A stretch of DNA of 64,000 bases from Streptacidiphilus sp. PB12-B1b (GCF_014084125.1 NZ_CP048405.1:4650001-4714000), one strand, 5' to 3'. Shown: positions 34,419-44,964, counted from the first letter of the stretch. Translations and numbers: made by a program. The notes: generated from the letters alone by a model not told the origin.

Positions 34419-36116
34419 TCAACTGGTCTTGAAGGTGAACCAGTTGACGTTCACGAAGTCGGCCGGCTGGCCGCTGCTGAAGGTCAGGTAGACCGTGTGC
34501 ACCCCGGTCGCCCTGCTGATGTTGGCCGGGACGGTGCTCCAGCTCTGCCAGCCGCCGGTGCTGCCCACCGCGAAGCTGCCCAGCACCGGCCCGGTGACCG
34601 AGTCGAGCCGCACCTGGACCAGGCCGCTGACCCCGGCCGCCGCCCCGGAGGCCACCCTGGCCTGGAACTGGGTCGCGCCGGTGCTGCCGAAGTCCACCCC
34701 GGCGTAGCCGAGCCAGTCGCCGTTGCCGATCGAGCCGACGTCCTTCCCGCCGCCGCTGTCGGTGGTGGTCTCGGTGCTGGTGCCCGACTGGCTGCTGTAC
34801 GACTCGGCCTGGATGGTGCCGTAGGCGCTGACCGTGCCGCCGGTGGGGGTCGGCGTGGCCGTTGGGCCGGACGTCGGCGGCGCGGTCGGCGGGGTGGTCG
34901 ATCCGCCGTTGGCCGGGCCCACGGTGATGGTGAGCAGCGTCGGGTTGCCGTCGACGACCGCGCCCGACTGGTCGACGCCGCCGTCGGGCTGGACGTCGTC
35001 GTAGGGGAAGGCGTAGCCGCGCCCGTCCAGGCTGACCGCGTGCAGGATGCGGGCGTAGTGGTTGGTCTGCGGATAGGTGTAGTACTGCGCGGGGTTCTCG
35101 CCGTCGGGCTGGTCGCTGTCGATCAGCAGGGTCGTGCGGTTGATGGCGGCGCTCAGCCGGGCGGCGATCGCGCCCATCTCGGAGCCGGAGACGTTGAACG
35201 GTCCGGTGTCGCAGCTGAAGACGTCCGCGCTGGACGGCTTGCCGAAGGAGCCGATCCCGGGGAAGTTCAGCACGCCGCCGCTGACCTGGCCGGTGACCTT
35301 GCCCCAGGACGCCTGGGTGTCGATGGTCAGCGGGCTGCCGGTGTACTTCTGCCAGACCTGCTCGAGGTATCCGTCGAAGTAGCCGGAGAGCAGCGAGGGG
35401 TTGTTGATGATGCCGTTGGTGGGGCTGAGCGCCCGCAGGTTCTTCGAGCCGGAGGTGACCACCAGCTGGTTCCAGCCCTGGCCGTCCGCCGCGGCCTGGG
35501 CGTTGAGCGCGGCGCACACGGTGTCCAGGCCGCCCGCGGGCAGGCCGGGCGCGGACTGGGAGCCGTCGGAGCTGGTCAGCTGCAGGCCGATGGGCAGCGA
35601 GACGAAGTCGACGAAGCTGATGTTGGCGTACAGCTCGGCGCTGCTGAAGGTGAACTCGCAGAAGTCCCACAGGGTGTGGATGTTCGGGTCGGACGGGTTG
35701 GTCACCGACGGCTCGACCAGGGCCGGGCCGGGGTTGAGCAGGAAGGTGATCGGCGCGCCGACGGAGAACCAGATGCGTCCGCCGCCGATGTGCGGGACGG
35801 TGATCCGGGTCGGGCCGGATCCGGACGGCCCCAGCGGTATGGCGCAGTTCACCGTCAGCGGGCTGCCGGTGCTGCTCGGCGAGGACGGGTAGTAGGGAGT
35901 CCGTCCGTCGGCCTGGAGCAGCATCAGCGCGCTGCCCTGGTCCAGCGCGTTGCCGGTGACGTAGGCGTAGACCGTGTCCGAGCCGGTGGTGTTCTTCAGG
36001 TCGATGCTGAGGGTGGTGCCGGTGTTGGCCGACGCCCGCGACACCACGGTGGCGATGACGGCGGGTGCGGCCAGGGCTGCGGCGGATGCGGCGACGAACT
36101 TCCTGCGGGAGAGCAT
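34419..36116 (-). CDS. Tat-exported beta-1,3-glucanase (GH64) with C-terminal CBM6
   Basis: 565 residues. The N-terminus MLSRRKFVAASAAALAAPAV carries a twin-arginine motif, so export is through Tat. The GH64 domain spans about residues 35-385: WDFCEFTFSS, FVDFVSLPIGLQLT and FPYDDVQPDG fit laminaripentaose-producing beta-1,3-glucanases with a thaumatin-like fold. A Thr/Pro linker leads to a C-terminal CBM6 (IQAESYSSQSGTSTE, DWLGYAGVDFG, FVNVNWFTF). It attacks fungal or algal beta-1,3-glucan. The divergent lacI gene and a palindrome at 36280-36299 indicate LacI-type control. Confidence 0.9.
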   Translation of the reverse strand: MLSRRKFVAASAAALAAPAVIATVVSRASANTGTTLSIDLKNTTGSDTVYAYVTGNALDQGSALMLLQADGRTPYYPSSPSSTGSPLTVNCAIPLGPSGSGPTRITVPHIGGGRIWFSVGAPITFLLNPGPALVEPSVTNPSDPNIHTLWDFCEFTFSSAELYANISFVDFVSLPIGLQLTSSDGSQSAPGLPAGGLDTVCAALNAQAAADGQGWNQLVVTSGSKNLRALSPTNGIINNPSLLSGYFDGYLEQVWQKYTGSPLTIDTQASWGKVTGQVSGGVLNFPGIGSFGKPSSADVFSCDTGPFNVSGSEMGAIAARLSAAINRTTLLIDSDQPDGENPAQYYTYPQTNHYARILHAVSLDGRGYAFPYDDVQPDGGVDQSGAVVDGNPTLLTITVGPANGGSTTPPTAPPTSGPTATPTPTGGTVSAYGTIQAESYSSQSGTSTETTTDSGGGKDVGSIGNGDWLGYAGVDFGSTGATQFQARVASGAAAGVSGLVQVRLDSVTGPVLGSFAVGSTGGWQSWSTVPANISRATGVHTVYLTFSSGQPADFVNVNWFTFKTS

Positions 36117-36279
36117 GGGCGGTCGTCCTTCGGGTCGTCAGGTGCTGGGTGGGGGTTTCCGGGTGGGGGCGGGGCCGGACGGCAGGGGTGGGCGCGCCGC
36201 GCCGTGGCCCGCGTGGGGGGCGGGGAGGGCGCGGGCGCGGTGCGGCGGGCACGGGCACGGCACGGTGCGCGGCCGGGGT

Positions 36280-36299
36280 TTCCGGAAACGTTTCCGGAA
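36280..36299. promoter_or_regulatory. 20-bp perfect palindrome, LacI-family operator
   Basis: TTCCGGAAACGTTTCCGGAA reads the same on both strands and has the central CG of LacI-family operators. It sits about 160 bases upstream of the GH64 start and 140 bases upstream of the lacI-family start, in the 321-base divergent region. The adjacent regulator is the obvious binding partner and would control the GH64 gene and itself. The remainder of the region shows no gene. Confidence 0.8.
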
Positions 36300-36437
36300 G
36301 CCGTGGTAGCGAGTATCTTTGCTGATCATGGAAGCGTCAACCGTCGGCCGGGGGTGAACCGGAACCGGCTGCGCCCGGCCCCGGCCAGCGCGTGATGTGA
36401 TGGGCGCGGTCCGTAACCGACGAGAAGGGCGGCAGTC

Positions 36438-37472
36438 ATGGCAGGCATCCGGGACCTCGCCCGTGAGTGCGGGGTGTCGGTCGCAACGGTCTCCCGCGCC
36501 CTGAACGGCCACCCCGAGGTCAGCGCCGCCACCCGGGCCCAGATCTGGGCCGCCGCCCGCCGCCTCGGCTACCAGCCCAGCCAGTCCGCCCGGGCCCTGG
36601 TGCGCGGCCGGTCGGACACCGTCGGCCTGCTCTGGGACACCGGCTACGAGACCGGCGGCCACCGCCACCCCTTCCTGCAGGACCTGATGACCGGCATCAA
36701 GCGGGCGCTCGGCGAGAGCGGCCGCCACCTGCTGCTGCTCAACATCGGCGGCCAGGACCGGGACGAGCAGCTCTACGCCGAGACCGCACGGCAGCACCAG
36801 CTGGACGGCGTGATCATGATGGGCATGGACCCGGAGCTGCCCGCGGTCCGGGCGCTGACCGGCTCCGGGCTGCCCTGCGTCGCCTTCGACACCCCGCTGA
36901 CCGGCCCGCGCTCCTCTTACGTCACCTCCGACAACCGCAGCGGCGCGGCCGAGGCCGTCCGCCACCTGTACGCCCTCGGCCACCGCCGGATCGCCACCAT
37001 CACCGGCCCGCCGCAGATGATGCCCGCCGCCGCCCGGCTCGCCGGTTTCCAGGACGCCGCACAGGAGTTGGGCCTGCGGCTGCCCCCCGGCTACGTGCAG
37101 CCCGGCGACTTCTTCCTGGACAGCGGCTACGCGGCCGGTCGGCGGCTGGCCGCCCTGCCGCACCGGCCCACCGGCGTGTTCGCCGCCGGGGACGAGATGG
37201 CCATCGGCGCGCTGCACGCCTTCGCCGACCTCGGCATCGACGTGCCCCGGCAGATGGCCGTCGTCGGCTTCGACAACATCGAGGCGGCGAGCCTGGTCCG
37301 GCCCGCGCTCACCACCGTCGCCCAGGATCCGCTCCGGCTCGGCAGCGCCGCCGTCCACCTGCTGCTCGACCTGGTGGCGGGCGCGGCCTCGGGCGCGACG
37401 CGGCCGGTGCCGCCGCGCACCGTCCCGGCCGGACTGGTCATCCGCGGCTCCTGCGCCCGGCCCCGAAGCTGA
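36438..37472 (+). CDS. LacI-family transcriptional repressor
   Basis: 344 residues. N-terminal helix-turn-helix and hinge helix: IRDLARECGVSVATVSRALN (4-23), then RAQIWAAARRLGYQPSQSAR. The periplasmic-binding-protein-like sensor domain contains GVIMMGMDPELPAV, SDNRSGAAEAVRHLYALGHR and VGFDNIEAASLVRPALTTV. It should sense an oligosaccharide, probably a beta-1,3-glucan breakdown product, and release the operator at 36280-36299. It has no co-directional sugar transporter gene. Confidence 0.92.
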   Translation: MAGIRDLARECGVSVATVSRALNGHPEVSAATRAQIWAAARRLGYQPSQSARALVRGRSDTVGLLWDTGYETGGHRHPFLQDLMTGIKRALGESGRHLLLLNIGGQDRDEQLYAETARQHQLDGVIMMGMDPELPAVRALTGSGLPCVAFDTPLTGPRSSYVTSDNRSGAAEAVRHLYALGHRRIATITGPPQMMPAAARLAGFQDAAQELGLRLPPGYVQPGDFFLDSGYAAGRRLAALPHRPTGVFAAGDEMAIGALHAFADLGIDVPRQMAVVGFDNIEAASLVRPALTTVAQDPLRLGSAAVHLLLDLVAGAASGATRPVPPRTVPAGLVIRGSCARPRS

Positions 37473-37587
37473 CCCGGGCGGTTGTCGTACCCGTGTAGTA
37501 GCTTGGGCCGCCGAGGACAAGGACGAAACGGACAAGGACGAGGCGTTGGCGCAGCGGTCGCTGCTGGACGAGAACGGGCGGTGACCG

Positions 37588-38646
37588 GTGCGCATCCTGG
37601 TGTACGTGCCCTTCGCGGTCTGCCTGCTGCTGAGCGTGGCCGCGCCCCGGCCGTCCCGGTGGCTGCCACCGCGCGCGGCGGCCTGGGGGTTGGCCTGCGC
37701 GGCGCTGGTGGCCGCCGGAGCCTGGTTCTGGTCGTTGGCGCTGCTGGCGCTCACCGGCCTCGGGCAGATCCCGGCCGTGGCCGCGCTCGGCGCCTGGTCG
37801 CCCCGGGCGCTGGCGGCCGCCGACCCGGTGGCCCGGCTGACCGCGGTCGGCTGCGGGCTGGCCCTGGCGGCGGCGCTGGGCGCGCTGGCGCTGTCGGCCC
37901 GGCGGCACGGGCTGGCGCTGGTGCGCGCCTGCCGGGAGGCCCGGCGGCTGCCGGGCGCGGGAGATCTGGCCGTCGTCGACGACGACCGGCTGGAGGCATA
38001 CGCCGTGCCCGGGCTGCCCGGCCTGGCCCGGGGGCGGCTGGTGGTCTCCAGCGGCATGCTCCGGGCACTGCCCGGCCCCGAGCGCGAGGCGCTGATGGCG
38101 CACGAGCGGGCGCACCTGCGCCACCGGCACCACCTCTTCCTGCTGGCCCTGCACCTGGCCGCGGCGGCCTGCCCGCTGCTGCGCCCGCTGGGCAGGGAGG
38201 GCGCGTTCGCCGTCGAGCGCTGGGCCGACGAGAACGCCGCTGCCGCGGTCGGCGACCGGGCGGTGGTCGCCCGCGCCCTGGCCCGCGCCGCCCTGGCGAA
38301 GAGGGACCGCGGGGCGGCCGGGGTGCTGGCGGCCACCGGCGGCCCGGTGCCGCGCCGGATCCGGGCGCTGCTCGCCGCCCCGCCGAGGCGGCGGCTGCTG
38401 CCGCTGGTCGCCGGGGGCCTGGTGCTGGCGGTCTGCTGCGGCAGCCTGGTGGACGCCACCCAGGACGACGCCGAACTGTTCGCCGGGGCCGCGCCGCACA
38501 CCGCCGTCGGCAGCGTCCGCCATGCCGTGGACGACGGCCGGCTGCGGCTGCCGCTCCGGTACGACGCCGACGGCGGCACCGGCCGGGCGCAGACCCGTAC
38601 CGATGCCGCCGTGGTTCCCAACTCCCGCCCCAGCGACCAGCGCTGA
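37588..38646 (+). CDS. M56-family membrane metallopeptidase (BlaR1-like), without a BlaI partner
   Basis: 352 residues. Membrane segments near the N-terminus (two to three), around 80-115 and near 270-290. The zinc motif is HERAH in ALMAHERAHLRHRHH (about 168-182), and the downstream acidic motif is VERWADENAAAAVG. M56 peptidases are usually encoded next to a BlaI/MecI repressor that they cleave or inactivate. Here only 115 bases separate it from lacI, leaving no room for a repressor, so it may work with a distant one or independently. It is convergent with a cold-shock-domain gene. Confidence 0.85.
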   Translation: MRILVYVPFAVCLLLSVAAPRPSRWLPPRAAAWGLACAALVAAGAWFWSLALLALTGLGQIPAVAALGAWSPRALAAADPVARLTAVGCGLALAAALGALALSARRHGLALVRACREARRLPGAGDLAVVDDDRLEAYAVPGLPGLARGRLVVSSGMLRALPGPEREALMAHERAHLRHRHHLFLLALHLAAAACPLLRPLGREGAFAVERWADENAAAAVGDRAVVARALARAALAKRDRGAAGVLAATGGPVPRRIRALLAAPPRRRLLPLVAGGLVLAVCCGSLVDATQDDAELFAGAAPHTAVGSVRHAVDDGRLRLPLRYDADGGTGRAQTRTDAAVVPNSRPSDQR

Positions 38647-38654
38647 GGGACCGG

Positions 38655-39062
38655 TCAGCCCTCGGTCCACCCGTGGGTCTTGGCGAACTTCAGCATCTCG
38701 CCCCGGATCCGCAGAATCTGCTCACCGGTCAGCGACGGCGCCGCACGCAGCAGCAGCTCCGTCATGTCACGGGTGTACTCGGCCACGGACAGCAGGTCGC
38801 ACATGGGCTCCTCGCCGTCCAGCAGCCGGGGCTCCGCGACCGCGACCGACGGGGCCTCGCCCTGGGCGAGCCGCACCGAGGACGCCTTCAGCCCACGGCC
38901 GCCGTCCTCGACCTCGAACTCCACCGCCACCCCGGGGCGAACCGCCGCCTCCGGGATGAGCAGATCGTTCACATGCAGAAACACGTCTTCGCCACCGTGA
39001 TCGGGAGCGATGAACCCGTACCCGCGGACACCATCGAAACGCACCACACGACCAGCAACCAC
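38655..39062 (-). CDS. Cold-shock-domain protein with a C-terminal extension
   Basis: 135 residues from a GTG start (VVAGRVVRFDGVRGYGFI). The cold-shock nucleic-acid-binding domain covers about residues 1-68 with RNP1 GYGFIAPD and RNP2 DVFLHVNDL. The C-terminal half (EPMCDLLSVAEYTRDMTELL to KFAKTHGWTEG) is helical and typical of a Streptomyces subgroup. It binds RNA or single-stranded DNA. GGGGGTCGG stands upstream. Codons at the start are less G/C-ending, as in highly expressed cold-shock genes. Confidence 0.9.
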   Translation of the reverse strand: MVAGRVVRFDGVRGYGFIAPDHGGEDVFLHVNDLLIPEAAVRPGVAVEFEVEDGGRGLKASSVRLAQGEAPSVAVAEPRLLDGEEPMCDLLSVAEYTRDMTELLLRAAPSLTGEQILRIRGEMLKFAKTHGWTEG

Positions 39063-39220
39063 AGCACCGACCCCCAACAGATCCGGGCCCCTTGCCCGGA
39101 CGATCCAAGCACCATGATAAGCACTCCCCGCCACCCCCGGGGCCGCAACCCGCCCCACCCGTCACACCACCGACCCCGGCCCCCTGTCCGTGGGCACCGA
39201 CAGACCGCCCCCGGCGGGGG

Positions 39221-39625
39221 TCAGCGGCGGATGTCGAGGAAACCGTGTTCGGGGCGGGTGCCGCAGCGGTCGGTGGGGGCGTCGGCGTGGAGGGTGACCG
39301 TGAGGACGACGGGGGCGGCGGTGGTGTTGGTGTAGGCCAGGCCCTGGCCGTGCAGCATCTCGATCCAGCCGACCCGGGCCGGGGCGCCGCCCTGCCGCTG
39401 GTAGACGGTGAAGACGGTCGGGCCGCCGGTGTCGTCCCCGATCCAGAGGTGGCCGCCGGGCGGGACCGCCAGCGGCGGCGTGCAGCGCAGCTCGCCGGAG
39501 TAGGGGACGCCGCAGGCCCAGTCCACATGGCGCAGGACGGTGTCGGCCCGCGCCGGGGCGGTCGGCGCCGGACCGCAGGCCAGGGCGAGGCCGGCGGCGA
39601 CGGCGGTTCTCAGGGGTGCGCGCAT
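39221..39625 (-). CDS. Small secreted hypothetical protein
   Basis: 134 residues. Signal peptide MRAPLRTAVAAGLALACGPA with cleavage near ARA at 27. The mature protein has cysteines in WACGVPY, LRCTPP and RCGTRP, and looks beta-rich (FTVYQRQGGAPARVGWIEML). No family recognised. It is divergent from the GH16 gene. Confidence 0.65.
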   Translation of the reverse strand: MRAPLRTAVAAGLALACGPAPTAPARADTVLRHVDWACGVPYSGELRCTPPLAVPPGGHLWIGDDTGGPTVFTVYQRQGGAPARVGWIEMLHGQGLAYTNTTAAPVVLTVTLHADAPTDRCGTRPEHGFLDIRR

Positions 39626-39729
39626 GGACGTGTCCGTTCCACGCCGGGGGCGCGCAGGCCACCCCGTCGGGCGGAGATCACTCGGACAGGGGACGCGCAG
39701 CGCCCGTGTGTGAGACAAGGCACATCTCA

Positions 39730-39759
39730 TTGATCGGGGCTCGATGGTCTGCCTACCCT
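39730..39759 (+). promoter_or_regulatory. Candidate promoter of the riboswitch-GH16 transcript
   Basis: TTGATC (39730-39735), 18 bases, TACCCT (39754-39759). A transcript from here would begin about 40 bases before the riboswitch, which suits its full aptamer. Confidence 0.45.
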
Positions 39760-39807
39760 GCTGTCTCCGCCCAGGGCGGAACCCGCCGCCGGGGCGCCTC
39801 ATCCTGT

Positions 39808-39972
39808 CCACTCGCCGGTGGGAAACCGAGCTTCGAACGGACAGGAGCGGGGGAACCAGGTCAGTCGCCGTGCCTTCGGCCCCCCGGAGGCACCGGCTAG
39901 GGGTGAAGCCGCTCCCCCGCGCGGCAGGGCTGCCTCAGGCCCGAACCCGACAGCTCACCTCGCAGGCGTGTC
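39808..39972 (+). promoter_or_regulatory. Cyclic di-AMP riboswitch (ydaO-yuaA leader)
   Basis: The conserved blocks of the ydaO aptamer occur in order. GAGCGGGGGAACC is at 39845-39857. A GC-rich stem follows (GCCGTGCC with GGCACCGGC), then GGGGTGAA at 39900-39907, a GCCGC/GCGGC hairpin, an AGGGC/GGCCC hairpin, and the 3' block beginning CCCGAACCCGACAGCTCACC (39940-39967, ending CGCAGGC). The aptamer ends about 20 bases before the start codon of the GH16 glucanase. In Streptomyces these riboswitches control cell-wall hydrolase genes and switch off on high c-di-AMP. Exact outer boundaries are approximate. Confidence 0.9.
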
Positions 39973-39988
39973 ACCGAGGAACTCCGTC

Positions 39989-41191
39989 ATGCGCCTTCCC
40001 CGTACCGCCCCCGCACGCCTCGGCGCGATAGCCGGCGCCGCCGCTCTGGTCGCCGTGCCGCTGATGTCCGGCCCGGCCCAGGCCGCGGCCACCACGCCCA
40101 AGGTCACCCAGGACCGGCTCTCCCCCACCGCGATGGCCGCCGGCACCACTGCCAAGGCAACGCTCACCGTCCACTCCGGCTCCTGCTTCACCGCCAGGAC
40201 GCTCGGCGTCGGCGTCCGCGACTCGGCCGGGGACAACCTGGACTTCCCCGGCTCGGCGTCCGACGTCAGGATCTGCCCGAGCGGCCTGTCCCTCACCACC
40301 GGCAGCCGCACCCTGCCGTCCGGGACGTACACCGAGTTCGGCTTCTGGCAGGACTCGGCCGGGGCCTGGCACAACCTGGCCTCGCAGTCGCTGAAGGTCT
40401 CCGCCACGACCGGCGCCGGCACCCCCGCGCCCACGTCGACGCCGACCCCGACGTCCACGCCCACGTCCACGCCCACGCCCGCACCGACGTCCAGCGGCTC
40501 GCCGGTGCCCGGGCAGTCCCTGGTCTGGTCGGACGAGTTCAGCAACCCGATCAACTGGGGCAGCACCTGGGTCGGCGACACCACCACCGCCTTCCAGTAC
40601 GGCAACCACAACCCGAACGACAACAAGCTGGACTGGCTGGACGAGAACGCCGTGAACGTCGCGGGCGGCGTCGCCACCTTCACCGCCTCGCCGTCCAGCC
40701 ACACCCTGGAGAACGGCAAGCAGGCCTGGAACACCGGGCTGCTCACCACCGAGGGCTCCAGCCAGGGCTTCCAGGTGAAGACCGGCGACTACGCCGAGAC
40801 CCGCGTCCAGCTGCCCTCCGGCACCGGGGCCTGGCCCGCGCTGTGGACCTGGAAGAACGGCAACGGGGAGATCGACACCTTCGAGTACCACCCCGACAAC
40901 CCCAACCTGCTGGAGCTGACCAACCACGTCAACGCGGCCCACGACTACTACACCAACGCCGCGGCCGTCGCCCCGGGCAAGTGGGTCACCATCGGCACCT
41001 ACTACGGCGCCAACTCGGTGGACTGGTACGTCAACGGCACCAAGGTCTACTCCGACGGCACCGGTGTCGGCGCCAATTGGTCGGCCTACCTGATCCTCAG
41101 CCTGTCGGTGAGCGCCGGCGAGTACCACCCGGCGCCGACCGGCACGGCCCCGATCAGCTTCGCCGCCGACTACGTCCGCGTCTACCGCTGA
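39989..41191 (+). CDS. Secreted GH16 beta-glucanase under a c-di-AMP riboswitch
   Basis: 400 residues from ATG (MRLPRTAPARLGAIAG) with GAGGA upstream; the frame is open into the riboswitch but not coding there. Signal peptide to about residue 34. An N-terminal beta domain of about 120 residues with two cysteine-containing segments (GSCFTART, VRICPSG) is followed by a Thr/Pro linker and the GH16 domain from about residue 165. The catalytic motif is GEIDTFE (ExDxxE), preceded by WPALWTWKNG. Likely a beta-1,3 or 1,3-1,4-glucan hydrolase. The riboswitch suggests a link to envelope remodelling or osmotic state. Confidence 0.9.
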   Translation: MRLPRTAPARLGAIAGAAALVAVPLMSGPAQAAATTPKVTQDRLSPTAMAAGTTAKATLTVHSGSCFTARTLGVGVRDSAGDNLDFPGSASDVRICPSGLSLTTGSRTLPSGTYTEFGFWQDSAGAWHNLASQSLKVSATTGAGTPAPTSTPTPTSTPTSTPTPAPTSSGSPVPGQSLVWSDEFSNPINWGSTWVGDTTTAFQYGNHNPNDNKLDWLDENAVNVAGGVATFTASPSSHTLENGKQAWNTGLLTTEGSSQGFQVKTGDYAETRVQLPSGTGAWPALWTWKNGNGEIDTFEYHPDNPNLLELTNHVNAAHDYYTNAAAVAPGKWVTIGTYYGANSVDWYVNGTKVYSDGTGVGANWSAYLILSLSVSAGEYHPAPTGTAPISFAADYVRVYR

Positions 41192-41306
41192 CCGGAGCGA
41201 CGGCGCAGCGGCGGGCGGGCGCGGACGGTGTGCCGCGCCCGCCCACCCGGGCCGCTGCTGACGGTTTCCGTCCCGTCGTGACAGTCCGGGCCCGTACAAT
41301 CGGCGG

Positions 41307-43217
<1,911 letters not shown>

Positions 43218-43218
43218 C

Positions 43219-43238
43219 AAGGCCCCAGCCGGGGTCTT
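43219..43238 (+). terminator. Terminator hairpin behind recQ
   Basis: AAGGCCCC and GGGGTCTT form an 8-bp stem with one G-T pair around AGCC, starting two bases after the recQ stop and followed by CTGACAGG. Confidence 0.6.
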
Positions 43239-43311
43239 CTGACAGGCAGTCATCAACGCTGCGGGGCCGGGCAGTCCGCGAGGACATCCCGGCCCCGCGG
43301 TCCACATGCTC

Positions 43312-43340
43312 TTGACAAGCGCATTGGTCTGGACCAAATT
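43312..43340 (+). promoter_or_regulatory. Chitinase promoter overlapped by a DasR box
   Basis: TTGACA (43312-43317), 17 bases, CAAATT (43335-43340) form a promoter. Inside it, bases 43323-43338 (ATTGGTCTGGACCAAA) match the dre consensus ACTGGTCTAGACCACT in 12 of 16 positions with the central GGTCT-GACC dyad. DasR is the GntR-type N-acetylglucosamine/chitin regulator of streptomycetes, and its boxes typically overlap chitinase promoters. Repression by DasR, relieved by glucosamine-6-phosphate, is expected. Confidence 0.82.
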
Positions 43341-43457
43341 GCACTGGCAGAGGCGCCTCGCACGAGGCGCCCGATCGGCAGCACTCCCACCCCCACGGGC
43401 GGGCTGCCGCGCGCTGCCCTGTCCTGTCGACGCACCACAGTCAGGAGCACCACCCCC

Positions 43458-44948
43458 ATGCGCCGTACCCCCACAGCACCGCGCACCACCCGCCGGTCCA
43501 CCGCCGCCGTCGCCGCGCTGGCGCTGGCCGCCGCCGGTACCGTCGCCACCACCGTGCTGGCCGGACCGGCCTCGGCCAGCTCGACCAACCTGCTGGCGAA
43601 CCCCGGCTTCGAGACCGGCAGCCTCTCCGGCTGGACCTGCGACGCGGGCACCGCCGCGGTCGTCGGCTCGCCGGTCCACTCCGGCTCCTACGCCCTGCAG
43701 GCCACGCCCTCCTCCACCGACGACGCCCAGTGCACCCAGACCGTGGCGGTGTCTCCCGACACCACCTACACGTTCAGCGGTGACGTCCAGGGCTCGTACG
43801 TCTACCTCGGGATCACCGGCGGCAACGACACCTGGACGCCCTCCGCCACCGGTTGGCAGCAGCTGTCCACCTCGATCACCACCGGGGCGTCGCAGACCTC
43901 GCTGCAGGTGTACGTCCACGGCTGGTACGCCCAACCCGCCTACGACGCCGACGACTTCTCGCTGACCGGCCCGGGCGGCGGCGGCTCCTCGCCGACCGGC
44001 ACCCCCACGCCCACGCCGACGCCCACGCCCACACCGACCCAGAGCACCCCGCCCCCGGGCGGCGGCGGCTCGGTCGGCAAGGTGGCGCCCTACGTGGACA
44101 TGAGCAACGACCAGGAGCCCATGCTGAACAAGGCCGCCGCGGCCGGGCTGAAGAACTACACCGCCGCCTTCGTGATCTCCGCGGGCTGCAACCCGATCTG
44201 GGGCGACACCCTGCCCGTCGGCAACGACCCGGCGATGGACCAGGAGATCGCCACGGCCAAGGCCGACGGCGCCACCCCGATCGTCTCCTTCGGCGGCGCC
44301 GGCGGCACCGAACTGGGCATGGCCTGCACCACCGAGGCCAGCCTGCAGGCCGCGTACCAGCAGGTGATCACCCACCTCGGAGTCAACCACATCGACTTCG
44401 ACATCGAGGGCGCCTCGCTCGACTACACCGCCGACAACAACCTGCGGTTCCAGGCGATCAACGGCCTGGAGGCGGCCAACCCCGGCCTGGTGGTCTCGGT
44501 CACCCTGCCGGTGCTGCCCACCGGCCTGGCCGCGGACGGCGTCGCCTTCCTCAACCTGGCCAAGCAGGACGGCACCCGGATCGACCTGATCAACGTCATG
44601 GCCATGGACTACGGCTCCTCGTTCACCGGCGACATGGGCCAGGAGGCCGTCCAGGCGGCCCAGAGCACGCTCGCCCAGGCCCAGGCCGACTGGCCGTCCG
44701 ACAGCTACGCCAACATCGGGGTCACCCCGATGATCGGCCAGAACGACACCTCCGGGGAGATCTTCTCCGAGGCCGACGCGCAGACCCTGGTCTCCTGGGC
44801 CGACACGGCGCACCTGGGACGGCTGGCCTTCTGGTCGGTCGACCGCGACCAGCCGTGCGCCGGTTCCGCCTCCGGCCTGCCCGCCTGCTCGGAGATCAGC
44901 CAGCAGTCGCTGGACTTCACCAAGATCTTCGACTCCTACAGCGGCTGA
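43458..44948 (+). CDS. Secreted chitinase (GH18) with N-terminal carbohydrate-binding module
   Basis: 496 residues. Signal peptide to about residue 40 (GPASAS). An N-terminal beta-sandwich binding module (NPGFETGSLSGWTCDAGTAA, about 45-170) is followed by a Pro-Thr linker and the GH18 domain. The GH18 catalytic sequence is HIDFDIEG (DxDxE, about residue 315), and the typical early strand is KVAPYVDMSND. The C-terminus has a Cys pair (PCAGS, PACSE). It hydrolyses chitin outside the cell and gives chitobiose for uptake. CAGGAG precedes the start. The DasR box upstream agrees with this function. Confidence 0.93.
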   Translation: MRRTPTAPRTTRRSTAAVAALALAAAGTVATTVLAGPASASSTNLLANPGFETGSLSGWTCDAGTAAVVGSPVHSGSYALQATPSSTDDAQCTQTVAVSPDTTYTFSGDVQGSYVYLGITGGNDTWTPSATGWQQLSTSITTGASQTSLQVYVHGWYAQPAYDADDFSLTGPGGGGSSPTGTPTPTPTPTPTPTQSTPPPGGGGSVGKVAPYVDMSNDQEPMLNKAAAAGLKNYTAAFVISAGCNPIWGDTLPVGNDPAMDQEIATAKADGATPIVSFGGAGGTELGMACTTEASLQAAYQQVITHLGVNHIDFDIEGASLDYTADNNLRFQAINGLEAANPGLVVSVTLPVLPTGLAADGVAFLNLAKQDGTRIDLINVMAMDYGSSFTGDMGQEAVQAAQSTLAQAQADWPSDSYANIGVTPMIGQNDTSGEIFSEADAQTLVSWADTAHLGRLAFWSVDRDQPCAGSASGLPACSEISQQSLDFTKIFDSYSG

Positions 44949-44964
44949 CCCCCGCAGCAGCCGG

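Noticed and set aside
37504-37584. Acidic peptide frame (EDKDETDKDEALAQ ...) just before the M56 gene
   Set aside because: No start codon or ribosome site in frame and too short to be a remnant of a BlaI-type repressor; noted only because such a repressor was expected here.
39818-39988. N-terminal extension of the GH16 reading frame
   Set aside because: These bases form the c-di-AMP riboswitch; the signal peptide starts at 39989.
40430-40500. Short CCCACG/CCGACG repeats in the GH16 gene (similar at 44000-44045 in the chitinase gene)
   Set aside because: They encode Pro-Thr linkers between domains, a normal feature of secreted hydrolases, not a separate repeat element.
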